From positions 1,736,001 to 1,800,000 of the forward strand of contig NZ_JAUSYS010000001.1 in the NCBI RefSeq assembly GCF_030817015.1: a stretch of DNA of 64,000 bases. The letters are read 5' to 3'. Under the pieces are notes generated by a model. That model worked only from the letters and a program-made list of their open reading frames with translations, did no database searches and was not told where the DNA came from. Below are positions 36,651 to 45,603 of this stretch, piece after piece; position 1 is the stretch's first letter; the number at the start of each line of letters is the position of its first letter. The DNA comes from Arthrobacter sp. V1I7. GTDB lineage: Bacteria > Actinomycetota > Actinomycetes > Actinomycetales > Micrococcaceae. The position numbers and the translations under genes were made by a program.

Positions 36651-37643
36651 TCAATGCCCGGGAGGAATTTTTGCAGCAATCCCGGAAGGCTGCCGCAAAG
36701 TGCTGATCGGCAACGCATCTTCCAGAAGGTCAGCCGGCGCCGCGGGCCGGTGGTCGGGGACGTTGGCCGGAGCGAAGGCGAGCACGACGAGCGCCGACGC
36801 GAGGATCGCCATGCCGGCCCAACCGATGGTCCCGAGCCGTTCTCCCACCACGATAACCGCAAGCAGGGCGGCGACCGCCGGTTCCGCCAGGGTGAGGGTG
36901 GTCGCCGTGCTCGGGCGTACCCGGGCGAGCCCGACGCCGAACAGGAAATACCCCAAAAACATCGGCACCAGGGCCATATACGCCGCGACCGCAAATGACT
37001 GCGCCGACGCGACCAGCGGCGCCCCCGTGACGAGCAACACGGGGATCAGGAGTGCCCCGCCGGCCCCGAAGACCGCGCCCATCGACGCCGCCCGCCCCAC
37101 CTGGTGCTGCATCAGGCGGTGGACTACCCACGAATACAGGGCATAGGTTGCGCCCGCCACTAACCCGAGCCCGACGCCGGCGGCAGTCGCCGCGGTCGAC
37201 ACCGCCGGCTCGCCGGCCCGCGACACGCACAGCAGGACGCTGCCGAGGACGCCCAGGAAGGCGGCCAGCATCCACCACCGGCTCAACGGCCTGCGCTCGA
37301 GGACCCGTTCCAGGATGCCAGAAGCCAGCGGAGCCGAGGCAAGCGAAACGACCGTCCCGATTGCGACCCCGCCCAGATGCATCGCGCTGTAGAACGCCAG
37401 CGGGTAGACCGCCACCGCAACTGCCCCAACGGCCACCAGTCCCGCGTGGGCCCGCAGCGCCTGCCGGGCGCGAGCCAGCGAGGGGAGCGCGATCGCCGCT
37501 TGCAGCAGCCCGCCAACACCCAGGGCGGCCGCCCCGATCGCCAGCGGGCCGGCGTCGGGAGCGAACGTCGCGGCGGTTCCCGTGGTTCCCCACAAGAATG
37601 ATGTGACCAGGATCGCGGTAACGCCGCCGGTAGCCCGGTTCAC
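36651..37643 (-). CDS. EamA/DMT-family transporter
   Basis: A 330-residue membrane protein with ten predicted segments in two EamA repeats (about 10-140 and 155-290). Typical features are GTTGTAATFAPDAGPLAIGA at the start and TTLTLAEPAVAALLAVIVVGE in the second repeat. DMT members export amino acids, drugs or metabolites. Its GTG/ATG region overlaps the TetR regulator stop by 4 bp (37640-37643), so the two form a tetR-exporter operon with probable self-control through the palindrome at 38250. Confidence 0.9.
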   Translation of the reverse strand: MNRATGGVTAILVTSFLWGTTGTAATFAPDAGPLAIGAAALGVGGLLQAAIALPSLARARQALRAHAGLVAVGAVAVAVYPLAFYSAMHLGGVAIGTVVSLASAPLASGILERVLERRPLSRWWMLAAFLGVLGSVLLCVSRAGEPAVSTAATAAGVGLGLVAGATYALYSWVVHRLMQHQVGRAASMGAVFGAGGALLIPVLLVTGAPLVASAQSFAVAAYMALVPMFLGYFLFGVGLARVRPSTATTLTLAEPAVAALLAVIVVGERLGTIGWAGMAILASALVVLAFAPANVPDHRPAAPADLLEDALPISTLRQPSGIAAKIPPGH

Positions 37644-38233
37644 AGCGCGGTCAGCATCTCGGCGGCGAACTCGCGGGCGTGGAGCAACCGCGTCGACTTA
37701 CCCTCCAGCCCGGCCCGGGCCATCGCCCCCTCCAGCAGAAAGCTCAAGCGTTCCGCCAGCCGCTGCGCCGCTGAAGGGTCGGTCAACGTGCTCAAGTGTT
37801 CGGCGAGGAGACGCTCGACCTGCTCCTTGTGCCGGCGGACCGCGGTCCGCGCAGGGTCGTCCGCACCAAGTTCAGCTGCGGCATTCAGCAGTCCGCAGCC
37901 GCGAAATCCGTGGTCGTAGGCGGCCGCGGCGTGATCGATGTAGGCATCGAACACGGCCAGAACACGCTCCTGCGCTGTGGCCGTGTCCGCGATCCGGGCT
38001 CGATAGAGGCCCAGCCACTCCTCATGACGGACATCGATGTAGGCCTCGACCAGCGCAGCCTTGGACGCGAAGTTGTTGTACAGGCTCATCTTCGCCACGC
38101 CGGCCGACGCGGTGATTACATCGATGCCGGTCGCGGCAATGCCATCGGCGTAGAAATGCCGGGACGCAGCGTCCAGAATCCGCGCGCGGGCAGGGCTCTG
38201 GCGGGAGCCATCGCTCCCTGGGCTTTTTGTCAT
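37640..38233 (-). CDS. TetR/AcrR-family transcriptional regulator
   Basis: A 197-residue repressor. The N-terminal HTH spans about 16-62 (ARILDAASRHFYADGIAATG, then VAKMSLYNNFASKAALVEAY), followed by a helical ligand-binding domain. A GGGGGAG Shine-Dalgarno precedes the ATG at 38233. It is co-transcribed with the EamA exporter, and a 20-bp perfect palindrome lies 16 bp upstream of the start codon. It likely represses both genes until the exported compound or a related ligand binds. Confidence 0.93.
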   Translation of the reverse strand: MTKSPGSDGSRQSPARARILDAASRHFYADGIAATGIDVITASAGVAKMSLYNNFASKAALVEAYIDVRHEEWLGLYRARIADTATAQERVLAVFDAYIDHAAAAYDHGFRGCGLLNAAAELGADDPARTAVRRHKEQVERLLAEHLSTLTDPSAAQRLAERLSFLLEGAMARAGLEGKSTRLLHAREFAAEMLTAL

Positions 38234-38249
38234 GGCGCTCCCCCTTGAC

Positions 38250-38269
38250 TAGGTAGACCAGTCTACCTA
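38250..38269. promoter_or_regulatory. TetR operator overlapping the tetR-eamA promoter
   Basis: TAGGTAGACCAGTCTACCTA has perfect 9-bp arms around CA. On the minus strand TTGCTG, a 17-bp spacer and TAGACT form a reasonable promoter whose -10 lies inside the palindrome, so binding would block transcription of tetR and the exporter. Confidence 0.75.
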
Positions 38270-38297
38270 TTCCAGCACTGTGCAGCAATCGTCACAA

Positions 38298-38804
38298 TTA
38301 GTCCCTGCGGACCTCCACAAGTTGGACATCCACTAGGTTGCCGCCGTCGACGCTGGCGGTCAGGTAAGTGCAGGCCGGCTGGCGCCGGCGGTCGGTGGGG
38401 GAGCCGGGGTTCAGCAGGCGGAGGCCGTTCGGGCCGGTCGTGTCCCAGGGAATGTGGCTGTGGCCGAAGACAAGGACGTCGGCGTCCGGGTACATTGCCT
38501 CGGACCGTTGCTCCCGGCCTTTGGCCGGACCCGTCTCATGCACCATGGCGAATTTCACGCCGTCCAGGGTCACCGAGGCGATTTCCGGCAGACGCCTGCG
38601 GAGCTCCGGGCCATCGTTGTTGCCGTAGACGGCAATAAGCCTTCGGCTTCGCTGTTCAAATTCGTCCAGCAGGGAGGCTGTCACCCAGTCACCGGCGTGG
38701 AACACCACATCGGCGCGCTCGACGGCGGCCCAAACCTGGGAGGGAAGCGTCCGCGCGCGGTTGGGGACGTGGGTATCGGAAACGAACAGGAGGCGTAGCG
38801 GCAT
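38298..38804 (-). CDS. YfcE/MJ0936-family metallophosphoesterase
   Basis: A 168-residue single-domain calcineurin-like phosphodiesterase. The five metal-site blocks are visible: LLFVSDTHVPN, VVFHAGDWV, VYGNNDGPELR, MVHETG (His variant of the fourth block) and VFGHSHIPW. The ATG at 38804 has GGAGG upstream; the frame from 38843 adds 13 unlikely residues. Relatives hydrolyse bis(p-nitrophenyl)phosphate and cyclic phosphodiesters in vitro; the natural substrate is unclear. It stands alone between the TetR gene and a short truncated ORF. Confidence 0.9.
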   Translation of the reverse strand: MPLRLLFVSDTHVPNRARTLPSQVWAAVERADVVFHAGDWVTASLLDEFEQRSRRLIAVYGNNDGPELRRRLPEIASVTLDGVKFAMVHETGPAKGREQRSEAMYPDADVLVFGHSHIPWDTTGPNGLRLLNPGSPTDRRRQPACTYLTASVDGGNLVDVQLVEVRRD

Positions 38805-38922
38805 GGCGGAATCCTCCCACGAAAGCCGGGCACCGCACCGCATGACGGGTGCCCGGGCAGCTCAGTGTCCCGGTCTTGCCACACGCATGTAGCGTCGGGG
38901 CAGGAGAAGCCGGGGGGAGCAG

Positions 38923-39036
38923 ATGACCGAGAGCAATAGGGCCCAGCGCCGCCGGCGGTGGTGGATCGTGGTGACCGTCATGGCGGCGCTGGCCGCCGTT
39001 CCCGCGCAGGACGTCACACCGGCGAGCTGTGGATAA
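38923..39036 (+). CDS. 37-residue membrane-anchor-like ORF, possibly a truncated gene
   Basis: GGGGGAGC precedes an ATG at 38923. The ORF reads a basic start (QRRRRWWIVVTVMAALAAV) with one hydrophobic stretch, then PAQDVTPASCG and a TAA at 39034. This looks like a signal peptide or membrane anchor whose mature part is missing. Downstream sequence in all frames shows no continuation, and composition changes from about 39040. It may be the 5' remnant of a secreted or membrane protein gene cut by a rearrangement, or a genuine small membrane protein. Confidence 0.4.
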   Translation: MTESNRAQRRRRWWIVVTVMAALAAVPAQDVTPASCG

Positions 39037-39259
39037 TGACGCCGATGGTCACCAACTTGAGAGAAGCCGAAACGTCGTCACTCTCGCCAAGTAGTTGGGC
39101 ATCCGGTCGCCGGCGTCATGGCAGAAATGCCGTCTGGCACGACTGTCGAATTTCTTCTTCTCCATGTATCGCGTGCTCGACGGCGTGCGTCAGCGGTCGG
39201 TGATCAGGTCGTGGGTCACGTGCCGTGTGCGGCGCGAACCGCTCTGCGATCATAAGACG

Positions 39260-40114
39260 GTGGCGAAAAAGTTGACGGTGCGAAGGATCATGCCGCTCGC
39301 GACCGTGTTCGTCGTCGTCGGGCTCCTGATTGGCATGCCGTGGTTCTTCCAACGCTCGCTCATCTATTTTCCCGACCGCGGCCAGCCACGCCCGGCCGCC
39401 GAGTTGTTGCCCGGAGCCCAGGAAGTCACGCTCACGACGAGTGACGACCTCGAGCTCGGTGCCTGGTACGTGCCAGCCGCAGTCGGCTGCCGCGCGACCG
39501 TGCTCGTCGCACCGGGCAACGGCGGCAACCGGGCTAATCGGGCAGGGCTGGGACGAGCGATCAGCGAGCTCGGCTTCGGCGTGCTGCTCTTCGACTATCG
39601 CGGTTACGCGGCGAATCCCGGGTACCCGTCCGAGGACGGTCTCGCGCGCGATGTCCGCGCCGCTCGCGAATTCCTGACAGGTGCGGCAGGAGTACCGGCG
39701 GACTCGCTCGTCTATTTCGGGGAGAGCATCGGCGCCGGCGTGGTCACGGAGCTCACCACCGAGCACCCTCCAGCCGCGATGCTGCTGCGCTCACCTTTTA
39801 CCTCGCTCGCCGACGTCGGCCGGGCGGCCTACGGCGTGCCGGTGGGCTGGATGCTTCGCGATCACTACCCGGTACGCGAGAACGTAGTGCGAGCGGACAT
39901 CCCGACCGCCGTGGTCTACGGGAGCGCGGACACCATCGTGCCCGCCCAGCAGAGCCGGGACGTGGCTCAGGCGGCCCGGGACGCCGGAAACTACGTCATC
40001 GAGGTGGAGGTAGCGGCGGCGAACCACAACGATGCAGCACTGGCGCTGGGTCCCGAACTCATCGGTGCCCTCGTCGACGTGGCTGGCCGCGGCGGGGCGA
40101 CCGGGTGCCCGTGA
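39260..40114 (+). CDS. membrane-anchored alpha/beta hydrolase
   Basis: About 284 residues from GTG 39260 (ATG 39290 is a shorter option; the frame is open from 39095, but that part is not protein-like). A basic N-terminus and one membrane segment (MPLATVFVVVGLLIGMPWFF) precede an alpha/beta hydrolase domain of the BEM46/YqkD type. The nucleophile serine is in YFGESIGAG, the acid is probably Asp in VYGSADTIVP, and the histidine is in AANHNDA. The oxyanion-side motif is VAPGNGGNRAN and the strand motif LLFDYRGYAANPGYPSEDG. Such proteins are esterase- or thioesterase-like with unknown substrates. Confidence 0.8.
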   Translation: MAKKLTVRRIMPLATVFVVVGLLIGMPWFFQRSLIYFPDRGQPRPAAELLPGAQEVTLTTSDDLELGAWYVPAAVGCRATVLVAPGNGGNRANRAGLGRAISELGFGVLLFDYRGYAANPGYPSEDGLARDVRAAREFLTGAAGVPADSLVYFGESIGAGVVTELTTEHPPAAMLLRSPFTSLADVGRAAYGVPVGWMLRDHYPVRENVVRADIPTAVVYGSADTIVPAQQSRDVAQAARDAGNYVIEVEVAAANHNDAALALGPELIGALVDVAGRGGATGCP

Positions 40115-40320
40115 CGGCTCAGGAGGCCGGGTACACGCGCGTTTCGGCCGCTCACCACACACGCTTCACCCCAATGGCCAGGTGGAAGTCCCCGGCGGAA
40201 GGCGTCCAGACGCCGCAAGAGCACATGTGTCTCCAACTTTTCCCATTGCACGGACTCCCACCAGACGGGCCCAACGGAACGGTAGCGTCGGATATTCCAC
40301 TAATTCACAAGCCACCCCGG

Positions 40321-40869
40321 CTAGGTCAGATCGGTAGCGTTGGTATTTGGGCCGGGGCCGATAGCCGCGGCAACCAAACGATCGAAGCTGGCGGTGCCGT
40401 TCTCCGGAGGAATTACGGTGAAGACCGCAGACCATTTTTCCGGGGCATTTTTCTCAACTACCGGAGCCCGTTCCACATGCAGGCTCAACCCCGGCACGCC
40501 GCTGACAGGCAGCGGAAGCGGCTCGCCGCTTTTCACCAGGTGACGAAACTGCTTGACCGACAGTTGGGCACCAGGCGTGCTGGTCACTTCAACGATCGTG
40601 TCATTGACCCGCTTGGTCAGCCCCTGCGTCAATCGCCTCTGGCTCGACACCGTGGGAGCCGTGAGAATTAGCGCGAAAATGGCCGTGAACGAGGCAACAG
40701 CACCAAAACTTCTGAGGCCGGCCAGGACGATCATCAGGATCAGGCACAGGATTAAACCGAAGATGCTGAACTGCACGAACTTCACAAAGGGATCTTGGCC
40801 TGGTTTCTTCGACCATCTGACCAGAGTGACGGCATTCTTCCCGGGCTCATCGTGCACCGAATTATCCAT
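40321..40869 (-). CDS. hypothetical protein with two membrane segments
   Basis: A 182-residue protein not assigned to a family. Two adjacent hydrophobic helices (about 30-50 and 54-74: VQFSIFGLILCLILMIVLAG, SFTAIFALILTAP) form a hairpin. A C-terminal soluble domain of about 105 residues follows (VNDTIVEVTSTPGAQLSVKQ; AVFTVIPPENGTASF). Its start lies 2 bp beyond the stop of the coiled-coil gene upstream, so the pair is translationally coupled and the products probably act together at the membrane. Confidence 0.75.
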   Translation of the reverse strand: MDNSVHDEPGKNAVTLVRWSKKPGQDPFVKFVQFSIFGLILCLILMIVLAGLRSFGAVASFTAIFALILTAPTVSSQRRLTQGLTKRVNDTIVEVTSTPGAQLSVKQFRHLVKSGEPLPLPVSGVPGLSLHVERAPVVEKNAPEKWSAVFTVIPPENGTASFDRLVAAAIGPGPNTNATDLT

Positions 40870-40871
40870 TC

Positions 40872-41429
40872 CTAGTGCCCCTTCACTTCCATAAGCGCTT
40901 CAGCCAAGATGACGGCCTCGCGTGCTTCCTTGAGATCCCCAAACAGGCCCAGGTCGGAGATGGTTCCGGCGGCATCGGCGGAGCCAGCAAGCTCGGAAAA
41001 GACCCTGCTGAGCTTCTCGCGGTCCTGCGACAGCATCCGGGACGAATTCAGTTTGACCCTGCTCATGTCGAGCTCCAGCAGTGACTTGTCGATGGCAACG
41101 CGACGCCCCTGCATGATCATTAACTTTTCCGCGACACTCTGGGTACGGGCACGCAGCATCGCTTCCATCTTCACAGCCATCTCGTGGAGCTCGCTCAGGG
41201 CGGTGTAAGTCTGCGGGGTTCCCGGGTGACGGTCCAGGTGCTCACCAACCTGGACGCGGCGCCGTTCCCATTTCCGGACGGCGGATTCATAGGGACCCAG
41301 GAGCAAAGTAACGGCCGATATCGCTTTATCCAGCGCGGCGGCCCGCGTGCTCAAGCTTGTTGTAGCAGCGTCCAGCCTCGAAAGGAATTCGTCATAGTTG
41401 TCCGGCGGAGGGGCGTTTCGGGAATTCAT
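40872..41429 (-). CDS. hypothetical helical/coiled-coil protein
   Basis: A 185-residue protein, almost entirely predicted helix with heptad-like spacing (STRAAALDKAISAVTLLLGP; LSELHEMAVKMEAMLRARTQ; QDREKLSRVFSELAGSADAA). No signal peptide, membrane helix or enzymatic motif is visible. It is immediately upstream of, and coupled to, the two-helix membrane protein at 40321-40869. A scaffold or partner role for that protein is inferred. The ribosome site is weak. Confidence 0.7.
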   Translation of the reverse strand: MNSRNAPPPDNYDEFLSRLDAATTSLSTRAAALDKAISAVTLLLGPYESAVRKWERRRVQVGEHLDRHPGTPQTYTALSELHEMAVKMEAMLRARTQSVAEKLMIMQGRRVAIDKSLLELDMSRVKLNSSRMLSQDREKLSRVFSELAGSADAAGTISDLGLFGDLKEAREAVILAEALMEVKGH

Positions 41430-42006
41430 GTGCCGCTCGATCGCGATACTTCGCCGGACAACTGGGCTAAACGTCCGGCCGGGAGTAGCCGCCGGTGCAC
41501 CGGATCGCGCTCACGCTGGCGCGATTCCCCTCGCCAACATGCGCCCCCGGCTCTCATGGCAAGAGAATAGAGGCTCGGAGCCGGATGGGATAGAGCCGGA
41601 CGTGAACCTTCGCGAACATCAGCGTCGGCACGCTTGTTGAGTATGGCGTGGGGGCTAACGCCGGGGGGTCGCTAGCGGTCTAAATTGACCGTGATGTCGA
41701 GGCGGATGCCGTTGGTGAGCAGCCGGTCCTCCAAATACCTGGCGAGGCTCACCTCGTTCGCGGTGTGCTCACCTTTGGCTATCGCGCCCCGCAGGCACGC
41801 CATCGTGTCCGTCGACCTGACCGTGGACAACGGCGCGCGGTGATCCGATGTCAACCGTTCGATATCTGTCCGGAAGGACGGCTGGTGGCCTTCTCGGGCT
41901 GTGGCGCGCAGGGTGAAGGGGATATAAGAAGTGGGCAAGAGGCATCCTTTTTTCTGGCGGCGGCCACCTGGCCCCGCTGTCTGGAACAAGCCCTCCAAGG
42001 CTCCTG
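41430..42006. other. region without a confident gene; possible short remnant ORF
   Basis: About 580 bp between the coiled-coil gene and phoD. A minus-strand frame (41672-42145) overlaps phoD; only its last part (from about 41803, MACLRGAIAKGEHTANEVSL onward) looks protein-like, and it lacks a ribosome site. It may be the tail of a decayed gene. No RNA gene or promoter was recognised. Confidence 0.35.
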
Positions 42007-43713
42007 CTATTCCTCCGACAGCACTTCTGAGGCTGAACTCACGCCGTGCTCCCCGGCCCTCCGAGGAGCCACGGTGACGGAGGCGACCCGTTCCAGCCGG
42101 GGGTGCAGGTGGTCGCCGTCGTTCACCACCCCTGTCTGCCACCACAGTTTCAGCCCCTCCGGCACCACCTCGAGGCAGGCCAGGTTGTTGTCAAACCACG
42201 GCCCCTTGATGCCTGACCAGCGGAACGGCGGGTCCGGGACCTTCGCGGAGCGAGCGGCCAGGGAACCTGCCGCTTCGCCCAGGCCGTAGGACGTGATGGC
42301 CGTGAAGGACCTCAACAGCCGGGGGAGCGGGTTGCGGATAGGGGAGCAGACTGCCTGCACGATCCGGCTGCCCGAGGAGCGCTCCACTTCCGAAACGTAG
42401 GAGAAATGTACGTCTCCGGAGAGGAAGGTGACGGTTTCCGGTGCCGGGCCCCGTTTGCCATCGGCGACTTCAGCCGTCATGGCCGCCACCTTCTGGAAGC
42501 TCCTCTGGAAGGCGCCCCAGTGTTCAAGGTCCAGCGCCTGGCGCAGCTTCTCGCCGGCCCGGGCGGCCAGTTTCCCCCACGCACCTTCGGACACGGCCTC
42601 ATCCCAGGCCTCGATGTGGTGCAATCCCATCGGCAGCAGGAAAGGCAGCGACGTCGCCACCAGCAGGTGGCGGAAACCGCCGCGCATCCGGCCGTCGAGC
42701 CAGGCTATTTCCGCTTCGTCAAGCAGGGAGCGGTCTTCCGGCGCCAGGTTCCGGGCGGCGCGGGAATCCACCACCACCAGCCGTGTGTCCCCGAAATCCC
42801 GGCAGAAGCTCCACCGGTAGGATGTCGGGTCCTGGTCTGCCCGTTCCGCGAAGGTGTCCAGTTCCGCGCTCAGGTCGAGCTCCGGCTCGCCACCGTGCCG
42901 GGCGATCCGCTGCCAGATAGGGTCCTCGACGCGCTCCTGCGGCGACAGGTTCCCAAGATGCTGATAGACCCAGTACGAGGCCAGCCCCGCGACAATCCGT
43001 TCACGCCACCAGGAGGTGGCCTCCATTGCCTTTTTCCAGGTCAGCGAGGAGTTCCAGTCGTCGCGGACGTCGTGGTCGTCGAAGATCATGGCGCTGGGCA
43101 GGGTGGACAGCAGCCACCTGTTCGCCGGGTCCGACCAGGCCAGATAGTAGAGGTGGGCGTATTCCTCGTAGTCCCTGAGCTCCCCGCCTGGCGGTTCTGC
43201 GATGTCCCGGCGGGCGCGGATGAACTGCTGCATCTGCTCGCTCGTCGAGTCGGCGTACACCTGGTCCCCGAGGAAGGCCACCAGATCCGGCCACGCCAGG
43301 TCGTGGCCGAAGGCCATCCGCAGCGCGTAGGCACGCAGCGAGTCGACGCCGTGGGTCCGGTTACCGGACGCATCGTGCGGCACGCTGGTGCGGCACGAGC
43401 CGAAGGCCATCCGCAGCGGCTTGCCGGGCTTCAGCGTGGTGATCATTGGCGGCGGGAACCCGGACGTGGGGTCGGGCCAGACCTGTGATCCGTTGATCTC
43501 GAGGGTGTAGGGCGTGACCGTTCCCGGCTCCAGTCCGTCCAGCTCCACCAGCGCGTAGTGATGGCCGTGCACCCCGAATGTGCGCGCCTCCCAGTCCTTG
43601 CCGTCGGCATGGACCGAGACCCGCGCAGGAGTCCGGGTCTCCACCCAGATACTCGCCGAGGTCTCATCCACGTACCGCATCATCGGGCCGAGCGCCAGGG
43701 GCGAGGTCGTCAT
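42007..43713 (-). CDS. PhoD-like alkaline phosphatase/phosphodiesterase
   Basis: A 568-residue PhoD-type metallophosphoesterase. An N-terminal fibronectin-like domain (about 1-90: SPLALGPMMRYVDETSASIW) precedes the catalytic domain with RMAFGSCRTS, VAFLGDQVYADST, AMIFDDHDVRDDWN, LVVVDSRAARNLAP and VTFLSGDVHFSYV, which carry the Asp/His/Asn metal ligands. Unlike classical secreted PhoD there is no Tat signal peptide, so it may be cytoplasmic. The GTG before the ATG at 43713 is an equivalent start. Phosphate-ester or phospholipid-head-group substrates are typical. Confidence 0.92.
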   Translation of the reverse strand: MTTSPLALGPMMRYVDETSASIWVETRTPARVSVHADGKDWEARTFGVHGHHYALVELDGLEPGTVTPYTLEINGSQVWPDPTSGFPPPMITTLKPGKPLRMAFGSCRTSVPHDASGNRTHGVDSLRAYALRMAFGHDLAWPDLVAFLGDQVYADSTSEQMQQFIRARRDIAEPPGGELRDYEEYAHLYYLAWSDPANRWLLSTLPSAMIFDDHDVRDDWNSSLTWKKAMEATSWWRERIVAGLASYWVYQHLGNLSPQERVEDPIWQRIARHGGEPELDLSAELDTFAERADQDPTSYRWSFCRDFGDTRLVVVDSRAARNLAPEDRSLLDEAEIAWLDGRMRGGFRHLLVATSLPFLLPMGLHHIEAWDEAVSEGAWGKLAARAGEKLRQALDLEHWGAFQRSFQKVAAMTAEVADGKRGPAPETVTFLSGDVHFSYVSEVERSSGSRIVQAVCSPIRNPLPRLLRSFTAITSYGLGEAAGSLAARSAKVPDPPFRWSGIKGPWFDNNLACLEVVPEGLKLWWQTGVVNDGDHLHPRLERVASVTVAPRRAGEHGVSSASEVLSEE

Positions 43714-43786
43714 CACTCAGTTGTACCTGCTTCAGCCCGCTCCGGCCATGGCTCAGGGGCACGCAGTGCTTCCAGTGGCCGTGACA

Positions 43787-44990
43787 TGACCCCACCGCGG
43801 GTGTGGTCGCTCATTCCTGGTGTCAGCAACCAGACGAAGCACGACCGCGCAGTTGAAGGCATCAAAACCCTGGTCACCGACCCGGGCTCCATCGACTGGG
43901 GAGCCGTATGGTCCTCCGCCATTCACGAGGAGGAGGCCAAGACCAACCCGTCCTGGGCCGGAGGGGCGAACGTCTTCAGCGTGGCGTCGCTGTTCATCCC
44001 GGGAATCGGCGTGGGAGCCAAGGCCGGGACAGTGGCGAACAAAGCCGGTTCGGTTGCGGGAAAGATCGTCACCGCCACGGCGGACAGTACACGGCTCGGC
44101 AAGCTCTCCCCGCTTTTCGGAGGCGCTGCCCAGGGTTTGAGTACCACCGGGGCCTTCCTCTCCAAACCCGGATCCTTCGCCGTGAAGGTATCCAACCTCG
44201 TCATGCCCCAAACCGCCGCCAAAGTCCTTGACACCCTGGCAGCCATTAAGGTCAAGGTAGCTCCCGGTGTTGCCCTGCCGGATCCGGCGGGGGGTATTCC
44301 TGACGCAGCCAAAATCGCTCCGGCCCATGTCGCTGACGACGTTGCAGCCGCTCCGCCTCATGTTGCGGACGACGCCGTTGACGCCGTGCCGGCTACCGTT
44401 GGGGACGATGTTGCAGACGCCGTTGACGCACATGCAGAGCAGGAGGCCGCTGATACCCCGATCGACCCGGACCTGACGGATGAGTCGGTACTCGCGGAGG
44501 CAGCAACCAAAGTAGAGATCCTCGACACGACAGACATCGCCCACTACGCGCCGGACGGCAGCGCCACCCACACCAGTGATCTAGTCCACCCCCGGGCGGA
44601 CCAGGGGACCTACCCGAACGGCGCCCCTAAGATCAAATCCGATGTCTGGCCCGACAAAGAGCTGCATCCCCAGGGGTTCCTCGCCCCGGAAGCCAGGACC
44701 CCCGTGGTCTCAAACCCGGACACCTCATCGACCGCTACGGCTTACCCAGGGGAAACTTCACTTCGCCTGTCGGTGAGAATTTCCCCGACCGCGCACTGCC
44801 GGACTTCAGCCTGGAAAAATTCGGACGGCGGGATGGATACCATCAGTACGAAGTCCTCCACGAGATTCCTGCGTGGGCCGGACCTGCCGCACCGGCCTTC
44901 GGCAAAGCCGGAGGCGCCACCCAGTACTACACCAACCTCAAAATCAACGAGCTGTTGGACAAAGGTTTTATAAGAGAGGTCACAGCATGA
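43787..44990 (+). pseudogene. TNT-domain (NAD+ glycohydrolase) polymorphic toxin, truncated and frameshifted
   Basis: The frame from ATG 43787 encodes an Ala/Gly-rich middle region (ANVFSVASLFIPGIGVGAKA) and a low-complexity Asp/Ala linker, then the start of a TNT domain (DQGTYPNGAPKIKSDVWPDK). At 44715-44719 (CCCGG) one G is missing. In the shifted frame the domain continues as HLIDRYGLPRGNFTSPVG, YHQYEVLHEIPAWAGPAAPA and GGATQYYTNLKINELLDKGF, to a TGA at 44988-44990. The GGxTQY segment matches the catalytic glutamine region of M. tuberculosis TNT. No WXG100/LXG or signal sequence is seen at the N-terminus, so the delivery part is missing. The TGA overlaps the immunity gene start (ATGA). Confidence 0.82.
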
Positions 44991-45253
44991 TGATTCCGAT
45001 GAACGTCGGCGAGCTGGAATACATGCTTCAGCAGGCCGGCATCGACCCGGAGGCGTACTGGATCGGCGAATTTAGAGAAGAATACGCATGCATCATGCAA
45101 GCGGATGACGGTATGTGGGAAACCTTTGTGGGGCAAAGAGGCGAAAAAGACGATCTCCGACGGTGGGACAACGAAGGCGACGCCTGCGTGTTCTTCATCG
45201 GCATGCTCTGGTCAGAGATCTCCAGCGAACTTCGTAGGCGAGCACGCCACTAG
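44987..45253 (+). CDS. probable TNT immunity protein
   Basis: An 88-residue acidic protein starting MMIPMNVGELEYMLQQAG, with EYACIMQADDGMWETFVGQR and WDNEGDACVFFIGMLW. Its ATG overlaps the toxin stop by 4 bp (44987-44990), the usual toxin-immunity coupling. No signal peptide is present, as expected for a cytoplasmic neutraliser of an NAD+ glycohydrolase. I do not recognise the family by name. A broken second copy lies at 45603-45849, confirming that the unit was duplicated. Base composition is lower in GC than flanking genes. Confidence 0.78.
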   Translation: MMIPMNVGELEYMLQQAGIDPEAYWIGEFREEYACIMQADDGMWETFVGQRGEKDDLRRWDNEGDACVFFIGMLWSEISSELRRRARH

Positions 45254-45267
45254 GCTCTGATTCGCCG

Positions 45268-45603
45268 ATGGATAGACGTCAGGCGAATGAAGCACTGGGA
45301 CGGGTCGCTGAACCGTATATGAGTGCAACTAACAGGGCGAATGTCCGGGGATGCGTTGGCGGCCGAAACCTTGGCCGCTTCAATTGGTTTGAAGATCGTG
45401 GCCCCCGCGCTAATGAGGTTGGAATTGTCGCGCAAAGTGCGGGGTGGCGGGTTTATTCGACTGATGAAAGGGCCTACGAACAATATGAGGAAGTCTATGG
45501 AGACGAGGAAGAGGCTCTCGCCGATTTCCTGAAGAAGGTGCGAGCAACGAATCGCTATTTCGCCCGGCGTGCGGAACGCCTGCAAGGTGAGGTCACACCG
45601 TAA
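45268..45603 (+). CDS. second immunity-type protein of the TNT locus
   Basis: A 111-residue protein with NLGRFNWFEDRG, VGIVAQSAGWRVYSTDERAY and EEALADFLKKVRATNRYF. It follows the first immunity gene by 14 bp, and its final bases overlap the decayed copy of that gene. A fragment of its own duplicate (GLGRFNWFEDRG..) occurs at about 45852-45989. Small acidic proteins with this type of VYSTDERA segment are typical of immunity genes behind polymorphic toxins. The ribosome site is weak, and the family name is not assigned. Confidence 0.65.
   Translation: MDRRQANEALGRVAEPYMSATNRANVRGCVGGRNLGRFNWFEDRGPRANEVGIVAQSAGWRVYSTDERAYEQYEEVYGDEEEALADFLKKVRATNRYFARRAERLQGEVTP

Noticed and set aside
41672..42145. 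157-residue minus-strand frame as a full gene
   Set aside because: Its first half overlaps phoD and is not protein-like; only the last 43 residues could be a remnant, without a ribosome site.
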